A program made the translations under genes and the position numbers. From Callorhinus ursinus (taxonomy: Eukaryota > Chordata > Mammalia > Carnivora > Otariidae): DNA of 64,000 bases. Positions 37,041-48,600 of this stretch are shown here, in pieces (position 1 is the stretch's first letter; each line of letters starts with the position of its first letter). The stretch lies in assembly GCF_003265705.1 (NCBI RefSeq), contig NW_020312894.1:6914223-6978222 (forward strand). The letters are read 5' to 3'. The notes under the pieces are model-generated. The model saw only the letters and a program-made list of their open reading frames with translations. It did no database searches and was not told the origin of the DNA.

Positions 37041-39179
37041 CGTCTGTGTCCCTGCAGGAACCAGATGGCCCACTCTGAGACAGAAGACAGTCCAGTGAAG
37101 GATCTCCTTCTAGGGCAGGGGTCAGGGGCTGACAAGCCCCGGTGAGAGCCAAAAGCCTTGCTCACCCCAAGGCCAAAGGGGTGGGGAGAGGTCGCTGTTG
37201 ACTCTCCAAGAGTGGCAGCTATGGGAGAGGGGCTGCCAGACTGACCAGAGTGGGGGATGTAGATGGAACAACATAGCTCCTTCCAAAGTGTGGCCTGGAA
37301 AGAAGGGAGCCTGGGAGATCAATCCTTTGACCCAGTGCGGGCCTAGAGCCTGTGTGTACATATTTCCCCAACTCCATGTTCGGTGGTTAGCTTAAAAACC
37401 ACAGTAGAAGTAGTTATACCGTGGAAATTGGCAAACACCCCTGCAAATCAGACTGTTCCTTAGAGAGCTGGTTGTTAACCATTTACCAGCACCTGTGCCT
37501 TGCTCTTCTGGCCCTTCCAGTTCCCACTGCTTCTTCCTATTGGGTGAATCCAACCCGAGCCAAAGGGTAGGGACCGGTGACGCAGTCTTTGTAGGCCAGT
37601 GACCAGGGCATAGAATGGGGTGGAGATGGGTAGAGAATGACTTGGCGTGTGGGAGGCATACAGAAGGAAAATAACCAGCACATCTCTTGGGGGTGTGGTG
37701 AAAGTCACATGCAACAATGAATAGTGAATAGGAAAATACTTAGTCAACACTGACGTGCTTTTCACATGTGTCCTTCCTTATTTTTGCAAAGTACTTTACA
37801 GTTTACAAAGTGCTTTTATGGGGTCTACTTCCTTTGTCACCGCAATGCTGAGAAGTAGCACATCGCCTCCTGCTTAACTTGCTAGAAGTCAGGGCGATTC
37901 AAATTACAGATAAGAGAGCATTTCACACCCATCAGGGTGTCAGAGGCTTTCGGGTGTCCTTGATGTTTGTTCTGTCTCTTTCAGGGTGATGGAACATCAC
38001 CCGGAAGAAGACCCCACCAGGACAAAGCCTACTTTGCAACCTCTCTTAAATTGAGGTGTGACCACATGACCAAGGATGAAGAGTTCCACAGCAGCAGGTG
38101 GAAATCTTCCTTAGACAGAAGCAGCTGAGCCAGCAAGGAGAGTGTGCCATGAATCCAGGGGCCAGGACCGGTCCAGTCCCACCCTCTGGGATGTGCCCTT
38201 TCTCCACCCTGCTGCCTGGAGCACAGATGTCACCTCCGGGCCACAAGGAGGACAGCGAGCCGAGTGGTGAGAAGCAGAGGGAGCTGAGCTCATCTCCGGG
38301 ATGGTCAGCTGGAAGCAGAAACCCAGGCAGCCTGCATTCTCCCCGCATGGCAGGCTGTCTGTCTGGAGCTGGTACAGCAGCTCCCTAGCACAGGATGATG
38401 CTGTGTCCTGTTCCTCCGTCTTTTTCTCCTCCACCCTTACTGCAGGACTCAGCCTCATGGCCGCGAGAGAACTCTGCCACCCCAGGCCTCAAATCCAGGA
38501 GCCCACCTCTCCGAGCCACCGGTGCTGGCCAGGGGAGAGGTCCCTTGTCACTGCCCCGGAAAGTCTTGTGCGAATGCCCAGTTCGGAGATTAGGGGATGA
38601 GACAGTTCTGGACAGATTTCTCCTGTAGATGTTTGTTCTTATTAATTCATGGGATAGCCAAGAGAATTGTCAAGATAGAACATTTAAAAAAGGAGAAAGA
38701 AAGCAAGAGAAGTAGAAATCACACCGCTGAGCAGATTTGGGTATCCGGGCTTGGAGAGAAAGGCCAGGTCTCAGGACCAGCCTGTGCACCCCGGGGAGGC
38801 CAGCTGGCCCTCGGGAAGGCTCGTGAGCTCTGGAGCCGTCCCCTGACCCAGCGCCAGCTCCATTGGCTGCCCGACCCTTGTTTTCTCATTTGTAAACGCC
38901 AAAGGTTGTCGGGGAGCAAAAATAAGATAAAAACATGTGAACGTATTCAGTTCAGCACAGCACCTGGCGTTTCGTGATTGCTCACAGTTGTGGTTTCCTT
39001 GGGGCCCCAGGGGCGTGCAGTAAGGTGAGCAAGCAGCGGTGCCCTCGGGACAGAGAGTCTGAGCTGGGACAGGGAGGGAACCCTGGGGCCTGGGTGTCAC
39101 AATCCCACCGAGGAGGAGAAGGTCATCTCCTGCCTGGATTCAATTCACTTCTCTGAAAACTAAGAAGTTGGGACAGATG
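37041..39179. other. Intergenic upstream of TEX36
   Basis: Mostly unique-looking and GC-moderate. MIR-like pieces lie at about 37780-37880 (minus) and 38830-38970 (plus). Overlapping open frames of 60-126 codons are not supported as genes. Confidence 0.45.
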
Positions 39180-39193
39180 GTTACCATGGGAAC
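39180..39193 (+). promoter_or_regulatory. RFX X-box motif upstream of TEX36
   Basis: GTTACCATGGGAAC matches the X-box consensus GTTRCCATGGYAAC at 13 of 14 positions, about 382-395 bp before the TEX36 ATG. RFX factors bind such imperfect inverted repeats in promoters of ciliary and spermatid genes. That this one controls TEX36 is inference. Confidence 0.6.
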
Positions 39194-39420
39194 ATTCAAC
39201 TCTAATGTCACCAGTTTGAGGATTTAGAGGGGACAAAAGTTCTCTGTTACCTCCAGGCTGTCTGGTTCCCACTTGTCTGGCCTGTTAAAGGGGTTCCTCA
39301 GCTGGGACCCGGTGACTCCCTGCCTTACACCTTAGGGAACAGCAGGTGCAAAGACCCTGCGCAGGAACCCTCAGAGGGCTTAGAAGACCCGCAGTCCTCC
39401 CCCATTGTGATGGGGGCTCA

Positions 39421-39434
39421 GATTCTATGGCAAC
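39421..39434 (+). promoter_or_regulatory. Weaker X-box-like site upstream of TEX36
   Basis: GATTCTATGGCAAC keeps the perfect half ATGGCAAC but only 11 of 14 consensus positions. It lies about 141-154 bp before the TEX36 ATG, so the promoter may hold two RFX sites. Confidence 0.4.
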
Positions 39435-39574
39435 GGTGGGTCCCCCTGGACCTCCCCTCCTGGTAGAGGCTTCAGGTCAGGAACAAGGAAGAGTGTCTTC
39501 CAGACGCACAGAGTTTCCAAGGCAGTGGGGAGTTAAGGGAGCCGACCTCAGCCACCTTCGGCTTCCTGCAGAAA

Positions 39575-39625
39575 ATGGCCAAAGGGAGACGCTTCAACCC
39601 AGCTTCAGACAAGGATGGAAGCTGG
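39575..39625 (+). CDS. TEX36: TEX36 coding exon 1
   Basis: Encodes MAKGRRFNPASDKDGSW (17 residues) and then splices at GTGAGA. The ATG has A at -3 and G at +4, a strong Kozak context. A longer open frame overlapping here in another frame (39346-39693) is a shadow. The 5'UTR extent is unknown. Confidence 0.94.
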
Positions 39626-42600
39626 GTGAGAAAGATGGTGGTTTCTCTCTCCTTTCTCGGGCCACGTGGGTGTGGTCAAGGTCACAGAAATGAGTCTAGA
39701 TCCTGCTGCGGCTACTTCACGTGGCATCACTTTTGACGAATCACTTACCTAACCTCAGTTCCTTCACCTGCGAAATGGGACTCTCATAGCATCCTTGGGA
39801 GGATTAAATGAAACAACGCGTGTGTGTAAAACGCTCAGCACTCTTGTGAGTGTCCACAAGGGTGTCACTGCTGGGTGCTCTTTTTCTTTTTTTATAACAT
39901 CTATCTTGCTGCATACTATGTGATCTACCGTATTATGTGTGCTCTTTCTTTCCCCTCCTAGAATATAAATTCCGTGGGGGCTGGGATCTTTGTCTTTTTA
40001 TTTACTTATTGTATCAGAGCTGTAATACACGGAAAAATTATCACTTTTTTGTTTAAAAAGAAAAGGAAAAATAGGGGCGCCTGGGTGGCCCAGTCGTTAA
40101 GCATCTGCCTTCGGCTCAGGTCATGATCCCGGGGTCCTGGGATCGAGCCCCGCATCGGGCTCCCTGCTCGGCGGGAGGCCTGCTTCTCCCTCTCCCACTC
40201 CCCCTGCTTGTGTTCCCTCTTTCGCTGTCTCTCTCTCTGTCAAATAAATAAATAAAATCTTAAAAAAAAGAAAAAAGAAAAGAAAAAAAAGGAAAAATAG
40301 AAAACACCTTGAAGCATTTCAGTCTGAGGGCTTTAAAAAACTAACTTTATGGGGCGGCTGGGTGGCTCAGTCGGTTAAGTGTCCGACTCTTGGTTTCGGC
40401 TCAGGTCATGATCTCAGGGTGGTGAGATGGAGCCCGGAGTCAAGCTCTATGCTCAGTGCAGAGTCTGCTGGAGATTCTCTCCCTCTGCCCTTCCCTCTGC
40501 TTGTGAACCCTCTCTTTCTCTCTCAAAATAAATAAATAAAACCTTAAAAAAAAACAAACTAATTTCACCCACCTGGATGTGATCTTGGCTAAGCAACTTA
40601 CGCCTAAATTACAGTTTCTTTGTTAAATGGGAGCATAGTGTAGCAAGGTTATAGGGCTATTGTGCAGATCAATGAGACCATTCACACAGAGTGCTTAGTA
40701 TGATGCATGCAAACAGAGTGACCACTCAATACTTGTTAACTATTCTATATATTAATATTATACATATGCATCTACATTTTTTCCTTATATGCCCTGCGTC
40801 ATTCCTCAAAGATTTACAGTAACGTGTGGAAAATATTCACAGTAAAGCAGAAAAGCATAAAAAAATAAAAATTCAGAATCAGTTTGAATATATTTAAGAA
40901 TAAAAGGCTGAGACTGGGAAGATATGTAACATACACAGCCATATGGCTTACATGACTGCTATTTATATAATATCATCGGATTTGACTCTGAGATTCCTGG
41001 CAGCCAAAGCAAAATGGGAAACAGGATGAACTACATAACATGAGTCAGTCTTGAAGAGAAAAATACAAGTTTCTCAGACTAAGTAGATCACCTACAATAT
41101 CAGCAATGACTGTGTCTGACCAGGTTTCATAAAAAGCTGACTATAGTGAACCAAATAAGTGTTTGTATTTCTCAAGTAACAATAAATCCAGAAGGAGGCA
41201 GTTCAGGGCTGAGACAGATGCTCTTGAAGGTCATCAGGTCCTTTTCAGTCCTCTGTTGTGTCATCTTGGTGACATGACAACTTGGTGATACCATCCTTGG
41301 TGACATGACAACCCCGGTGGGTAAATGAGGGGGAAGACAAAGGACAAAAAGACAGAAGGCACCTGTTGGCTGATTCTGTCCCTTTTCACGGGGGAAAACA
41401 AAGCTATCCCAGGACCCCCGCCCTGCAGACTTCTGCTTTCATCTCATTGGGTCACAGAGCCAATTTAACTGCCAGGGAGTTTGGGGAGGTTTTTTTTTTA
41501 AGCAGCCACATTGCTACCTCAAACAAAGTCAGGGTTCTGTTACACGGGGGAAAAGCAGGACATTTCCTCTCCTGTTGTGATCCCAGGACTGTGCCCGGGG
41601 CCCCGGCTCAGGTGGAGAGGCATTACTCCCCAAAGTCTGACTTGTGCGTTTGGGGTGGGTCCCTTCTGCGGCCGGCACCTCAGAGCATAAGAAGAATAGT
41701 GCTGATCATGAAGTTTCCCAAAGTAACTTGCAGGCCAGTTGGGAAAATTAAAGAAATCGTTGGCTTTGAGTCAGCAGCAGCCCACTGGGGAGGACAGTAA
41801 TTGCCACATTAAAGGTGACAGCCATTTTGCAGTTGACCTTGCTGCTTGTAATCTGGCTGTTGCCGGGTAGGAAAGGCTTTTCCCATACACTTTCACCTTC
41901 CTGTTTAATATTGCAGTCATTGTGTGATTGAATGCAGCAAAAATTTCACTGCCAACTAGTTAAAGAGCTATATTTCATGGTTACAATATCCAACAGAAGG
42001 GTTTATTTCACAGCTATCATGTTATCACCATTAAATATATATTTTAAAAGAGTGAAATTAAAATACTAGAGACTTTATTTTTTTTCCTAGTGATTTAGTC
42101 CTTAGACTTCCAGCATACAAATGAACTCAAGTCAGTTGTCATTTAGCTGGCGAGAGGGATCATTCCTGATGCTAGAATGACTCCCACCCCTCCCTGATTT
42201 TCCGTAGCTGCCCAGACAGGAATGTTGACATAGCCAGAAGGGGAGGAAGGGAGCAAGGGAAGGTTATGGGTCTGGAGGCTCTTTGTATTTTTTATATTTA
42301 CTTTGGAAAAAGAATTGTTTTAGAACATTACAAAATATAACCGAATGAGTTAGAAATATATAGGTTGGCTTGGGAAAATGTCTAGGGTAACTTGTTAAGT
42401 GGGAAAGCAAAGAGCAGAACAGTATGCATCCTATGGTTCAATTTTTGTGAGGCAATCGAAGCCCCCTCTGCAGGTTAGATGTTTGTGTACGTGAGCACTC
42501 AGCCATGAATATTGTCATCTGGGGCGACAAAAGGCGGGGGGATAAAGTAATCAAAAGTTACTCTTAAATAAATAGGCATACATGATGTTTAGAAACCACA

Positions 42601-45600
42601 TGTGTAATATGACCCTATGTAGGCAAAATTATCTATCTATCTATCTATATATACACACACATCCATACATACACATACATGGGTGTACATGTCTACAGGG
42701 ATGTATGAAAAAGAAGGTCACTAATGAGTCCAGGGGAATTTGACTTCCTTTTGCTTTTATGTTGGATTTTTTTTAAACCATGAGTATTATTACAACTGTA
42801 ATCAGAAACAGATATTTTTGTTGTGGAAAAAGAGAGGATGTAAAGAATGCACTTAGTTAAAACATTTAAACAGTGGAACATGATTGTGAAAAGGAAGTCT
42901 TCCTTCTTCCTTGTTCCCTCCTCCTTCCCTCCTTCTTCAGGTCCCCTGGAGGGCCTGGGCGCTGGTTAGGATGCTGGTTGGGGCGCTGGCTGGGGTGCAG
43001 GCTCCTGGCTGGTTGGGTGCTGGTCTGGCGCTGGCTGGGGTGCTGGCTGGGTGCTGGCACGGTGCTGGCCGGGTGCTGGCAGGGCGCTGGCTGGGCACTG
43101 GCTGGGTGCTGGTTGGGACAATGGTTGAGGTGCTGGCTGGGTGCTGGTTGGGACAATGGTTGAGGTGCTGGCTGGGTGCTGGTTGGGACAATGGTTGAGG
43201 TGCTGGCTGGGCACTGGCTGGGCACTGGCTGGGCGCTGGTTGGGACAATGGTTGAGATGCTGGCTGGGTGCTGGCTGGGTGCTGGCTGGGCGCTGGCCAG
43301 GTGCTGGTTGGGACAATGGTTGAGGTGCTGGCTGGGTGTTGGCCGGNNNNNNNNNNTGGACGGGCACTGTTTGGGTGCTGGCTGGGAGCTGTTTGGGCGC
43401 TGGCTGGGGCGCTGGCTGGACGCTGGCGTGTGGCTGTTTCACTGCCCTGACCCCCATTCCTGCAGTCATTCATAAGTGTTTACTGGGAGCTTTTTCACTC
43501 GGATGTGTTCTGTAAATCAGGTATTGTTGTCTAGTGTGCGTGGGTTATTTACAGGAACGGTGTTGGCTTATAGATCTCATTCTGGTTTTCTTTTTGCCAC
43601 TCAGCACTGTGTTTAAGAGATGGCTCAGTGGCTGTGTGTCACCTAGCCCATTGCTTCTCACTGCTGTGGAGGACACCCCACCAAGTGTACCGCGTGTAGG
43701 TTGTAACCTCCCTACCTTTTTACGCAAACAGTAACATACTGAACACACTCGGTGCAGGTGGTGGACAGAAGCCACCTGAGTACACAGTTACATGGCGACT
43801 TGAGAAGGAACGAGGGAGAAAAGCTGTGTTGGCCAAATTCCTTGTAATCCAGCAGAAAGGAAGGAGCAGGAGCCTGAGGTGTGGCAGTGGGTTTGGGGAT
43901 CAGGGTAGGGGACAGCTGTGAGCAAAACCAGAATCTGCTAGCAGGTATAGAGCACTCTCTGGTGCAAGCATTTTCCCTTTTAATCACAGCTACCCTGTTA
44001 TTATTATTCCCATTTTACAGATGAAGACACTGAGGCTTGTTAAATTTCAGTCTCTTGAATCAGGCTCACCTCCTAGGAGAGAAAGCTGGGATTGGACTCA
44101 GGACCTCTGAATCTATAGTCTGTGACCCAACCACCAAATTATGTTTCCTCCCCAATTGGAAGAACTCCGTGCTGTGACCCTAGGGATGCCTTGGCTGAAG
44201 GCAGCTACCTCCTCGAGGTCACCCCCTCTTCCTAGAACAACCCACACCCAGTGACTGATCCATGAGGGTGCACAAAGGCCCAGTCCCCTCGCCCTGGCTC
44301 AGGACGGTTCTGAGAGGCCATCCCATGCCCAGAGCTCTCTGTGGGGTGGGCGGAGGCCCTTCTTGGGACCTCCTCCCTCTGCCCAGAGTGTTTCCTTCCC
44401 CCGTGTTCATGGGGAGATACCAACAGCCTCCCCAAATCATCTTTATTATTATGCTTTGTATCTTATCCCCTATTTGTTCCTCATGGACTTTCCCCACCCC
44501 GCACCTTCTCAGTGGAGACTCAACTGTGTTTTAGCACCACCTCCCACCTGCAGGAGGCCGGTTGAACCCTCGGCCCCCACATGGGGAGCGCCCTGACCAG
44601 AAGGAAGGTCTCGCACACTTGAGTCTTCTCAGAGCACGACGGGCGCTCACAGGCCACACCCCCTCACCCGGGCTGAAGCATTTCAAGGCGGGGGCGCAGC
44701 GGGGGGCGCCACGGGGGTGGCCCCGTAACTGGCAACAGCTGACGGGGATGGCCTGGGGCCATTACAGTGGTTTTTTTGTCTTGGAAAGAATACTTGAAAA
44801 TTATAAAAACTATGCCATCTCCATCGCACACCAGAAGCACCCAAATGGCATCTTAATCACATTACGGAGGGAGCCCCGATCCTTGGCTTTGAGATACAGT
44901 TGTGTCTGGTTTTAATCACGGCCTGTGCTGGTTTTCCAGTTCCCTCAGATTGGACTAACAGAAAAGACACCAGAATCCAGCACAAGTGCTATGTTAAAAG
45001 AGCCCCACCGCCCACATTTGTCTCGGCAAGTGGAGGGGAAGCTACCACCGATCTACAAAGTCCGGGAGAAGGTGAGTCTGGAGTGCTGGCCCGGGGCCCC
45101 CGTCCCTGGGGCTCTCCACAGGGGCAGCCCCACTGGCATTTCTGGCCAGCCCGTTCTTTGGAAGCAACTACTCTTTTGCCATCCCTGGCTCCCTAAATAC
45201 GGGTAGCATCCCACCTCATATCCTGCTCACTGTGACACCCCAAATAATCTCTAGAAGGAACTGCCTCCTGGTCCAGACAATCAAGTTAGGCTCATCTGTG
45301 CACAAGGAACATCACCTTTGGTTACAGCTTTAACGTGCACATTCTGTCTCCCCTGCCAATTTGTGAGCAGCTTCAGGGGCGTGCCCTGGGCTGAAGGAGA
45401 AGCAGGTGCGGACCTCGCCCTTAGCTAACTCGGGCTGCTTGTTTGGGCCAGGGCTCTGGTCTGCCAGGATCCTTATTGGTCAGATGAAGAAGTTTGGTCT
45501 TGATGGCCTCAAAAGTCCTTACCAGCTTTCCATTCCATGAACCTATATGCTTTTCCTTCTTTGCCTCCAAAGAAGGTGTTTTGAAAGAGAATTCTTATGA

Positions 45601-48600
45601 ATTTCTGCAAGGTCACCAGTCAGGTCGAGTTTTAAAGCCTTGAGTTGGTGTGCACACCCACGACCTGGCTGTCCTGGGCTCTTTGCTCCTTTCGGGGGTG
45701 GGGGGAGGGGGTGAGGTTTCATTCTTACTTAGAGGTCCCTTTGCCTCCTCTGTCTTCCGTCCATGCTACTGTTTGTCAGTTCTGAAAGCACGCTGGGGTC
45801 CTGAGGTGTGTCTTTTCATCTCCTCCCTCGGCCTTTTCCAGCAAGCTGTAAGTGACAACTTCCCCTTCTCTGTCCACGACAATCGGCACAGCTTTCAGAG
45901 CTCTGGATGCTACCTGGATTCTGTGAGTATTGCTCCCCAAATCACTGGTCAAACTGGGAGCACCCCTGGGAGGCACGGTGAAGGAAGAGGATTTTCCTCA
46001 AAATTGGAACCAGGTCAAAATTAATACCTCATAACAGGTTAAAAAAAATGCATGAACCTCTCAAAGTTCCATGCCACTTTCTGCACCAGAAGGCATAGTC
46101 CTTCTGCCTATGTTAGTGTGCACTTCCTATTTCTCAAAGTGCCTTCTCGTAAACAGTCTCAGTCATGAGCTTTCTTGTGAAGATCTATCATGGGAAGGAG
46201 GGGTTGCCTATGTGTCTCTGGTGGGCAGAACCACACCCCACAAGGAGAGGTAAGAGGGAGGGAAGCTTACATAATAGAAAGGACTTCCCAATCACTGGAG
46301 CTGGCCTTCCCCAGAGGGGGTGAGTCGCCCTCGGTGGAGTAAGTAGAGTCTGAGAGCACTTGTTAGTGGTGGTTAACACAGCACCATGCCCTGGAAATCT
46401 AGTGAGCTGCATACATAATTTTAAATTCTCTAGTAGCCACATGAAGTAAAAAGAGGTGAAAATTAATTTTAATAACATATTTTATTTAACTCAGTAACTC
46501 CCTAAATTATCGATTCAACATGTAATCAAAATAAACATTATTTATGAGATATTTTACATTCCCTAAACTAAGTCTTTAAAATCCAGATTGGCACCTCTCT
46601 ATTTGGAAGACCCACATTTGGAGTGTACATGTGGCTGGGGGTTGTCAAACTGGACAGGGCAGGGTTAATATATCTGAGGTAGAGGGGTGGATCAGGTGAT
46701 CTCTGAGAATCCTTACCGAATCTGAACATCCATGATGATGATGATGATGATGTTGATGTACATAACACCCACCATTTATGAAGCATTTGCCATATGCTAG
46801 CATCTCATACTATCTCGTTTAATCCTCAAGACAACACTGCTGGCTAATTACTCATCATCCCCTATTTAGAGATGGGGAACCTGATAACAGGGAAGCTAAA
46901 CAACTTGCCCAAAGTTACTCTTTCCTCTAGGCTACCATATCTAAGCTAAATTGAAGTGATTTAACCTAAAAATTCTGGTTTGCCCCTTGGCAGAGTGTTG
47001 AATACAGATCCAGAATATCCACTCTGCCTGCCTTTCTAAATGGAATGCTTAAAATGGTTTTCTGAATTATCAAAGTAACATATGTCCTTTACAACTTTCA
47101 AACAGTACAGAATTAAATAAAATTAAAAAAATTTTTTTTCACTCTTACTTTTCCTCCTCACAATGCCACCTTGATGCCTCACAAATAATGGTTTGGTGGG
47201 TAAAATTGGAGAATTTTTGCAATTCACATGCAAACATATACATATAAGTGTGTGTCTTGTTAATGCGATAAACAGGATTGAACCACAAATAGTTTGCCAG
47301 AGCTATGTTAGTCTCATAGAAAACACTGGAAGCTTCCCAACTTTCTCTATGTTTGGGAATAGTTTAGATAAGGTGTGAACTTTCGGTTTAATGAGTTTAG
47401 GTTTAGATAGAATTTGCCCGTAAAATTATTTGGATTTAATAATTTTTTTTTAGAGAAAGTTTTTTTTTTGTTCTTTTTTTTTTTTACTGCTTTACCCTTT
47501 CAATTTCTCCATTGATTATTAATCTATTCAATTGATTTATTCTCATGTAGATTTTATTGATATGTGTTTACCTAAAATTTATCTATTTCTTCTCAAATTT
47601 ATTGGTGTCACAACTCCTAAAATACTCTTATTTTGCTGTTCTTTTTAATCCTTTTTGGTTGCATGTTTAGTTCATATACTTGCAACTGTTTTTGTTAATG
47701 AACTTATTAAAACTATGAATATTCCTCAGATTATTGCTTTGGCTACATCCCAACAGTTTTTCTAACTAAAGTTTCATTGTTACTTGCTCTCAAATAGTCT
47801 ATGATTTAATTTTTAATTCTAAAAATAATTTAGAAGAATGTTTTGAATTTTCTACATGGTCAGAATTTTTTGAGATCATCTTTTGTGGCTAATATCTAGT
47901 TCAATGGGTTATATTTTTATAGAATATGGATTTTGAATTATAAAGATTATCTTTTTTATCTTATACATGATTAATTTTAACCCGCATTTCATGGGTGTTT
48001 AAAAAGAACGTATATTCCCCATCTGTTGATTACAAAGTTCTTTATTTTAGTAAAGACTTAATCATGTTATTCAAATCCTTCATATCCTTTTCTTAGTTTT
48101 TGTCTTTATCTGTCAATTTTCCCTTCTAAGATTATTCTTGAATTTCTAAATTCTTTTTGCCTTATATAGTTTAGTGCCATATCTTTCTGCATAAAAATTC
48201 ATGAGTATTTTATTTTCTTGGTGGCTTTTATTATTTATCAAAATGAAGTGTCTCTCTTTACATACCTTAGTGTTTTTAGCCATGAATTCTAGATTGCAAT
48301 ATTAGCTTCACCGCTATTACTTTCTTTTTGATAACAGTCGTTACTTTTATTATGGTTTATTCCTTTGTCCTTATGCTTTTTAGTCATTTTGTGTTGGTTT
48401 TCTTTTTTTAAAAATCATAAATAAAATAGAGAATGGTTTAAAGAAAATCCAAGAGTCGTTGTTTCTTTGTATAAGAATTTCACCCATTCACATTGTTGTA
48501 ATTTGTCTTTTGGGCTTTATTTCTGCTATCTCATTTTATGTTTCCTGTTTACCGTGTTCGCATGTTGTTTCTTTCTTTTTTTTTCTCACTGACTTTGTTA

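Noticed and set aside
42955..43435. Possible CRISPR-like array.
   Set aside because: The repeats are contiguous minisatellite units without unique spacers, in an animal genome.
42866..43475. Long proline/glutamine- or Leu/Gly/Trp-rich open frames on both strands.
   Set aside because: They are translations of the minisatellite, open in every frame, and cross the N gap. No splice or start context supports a protein.
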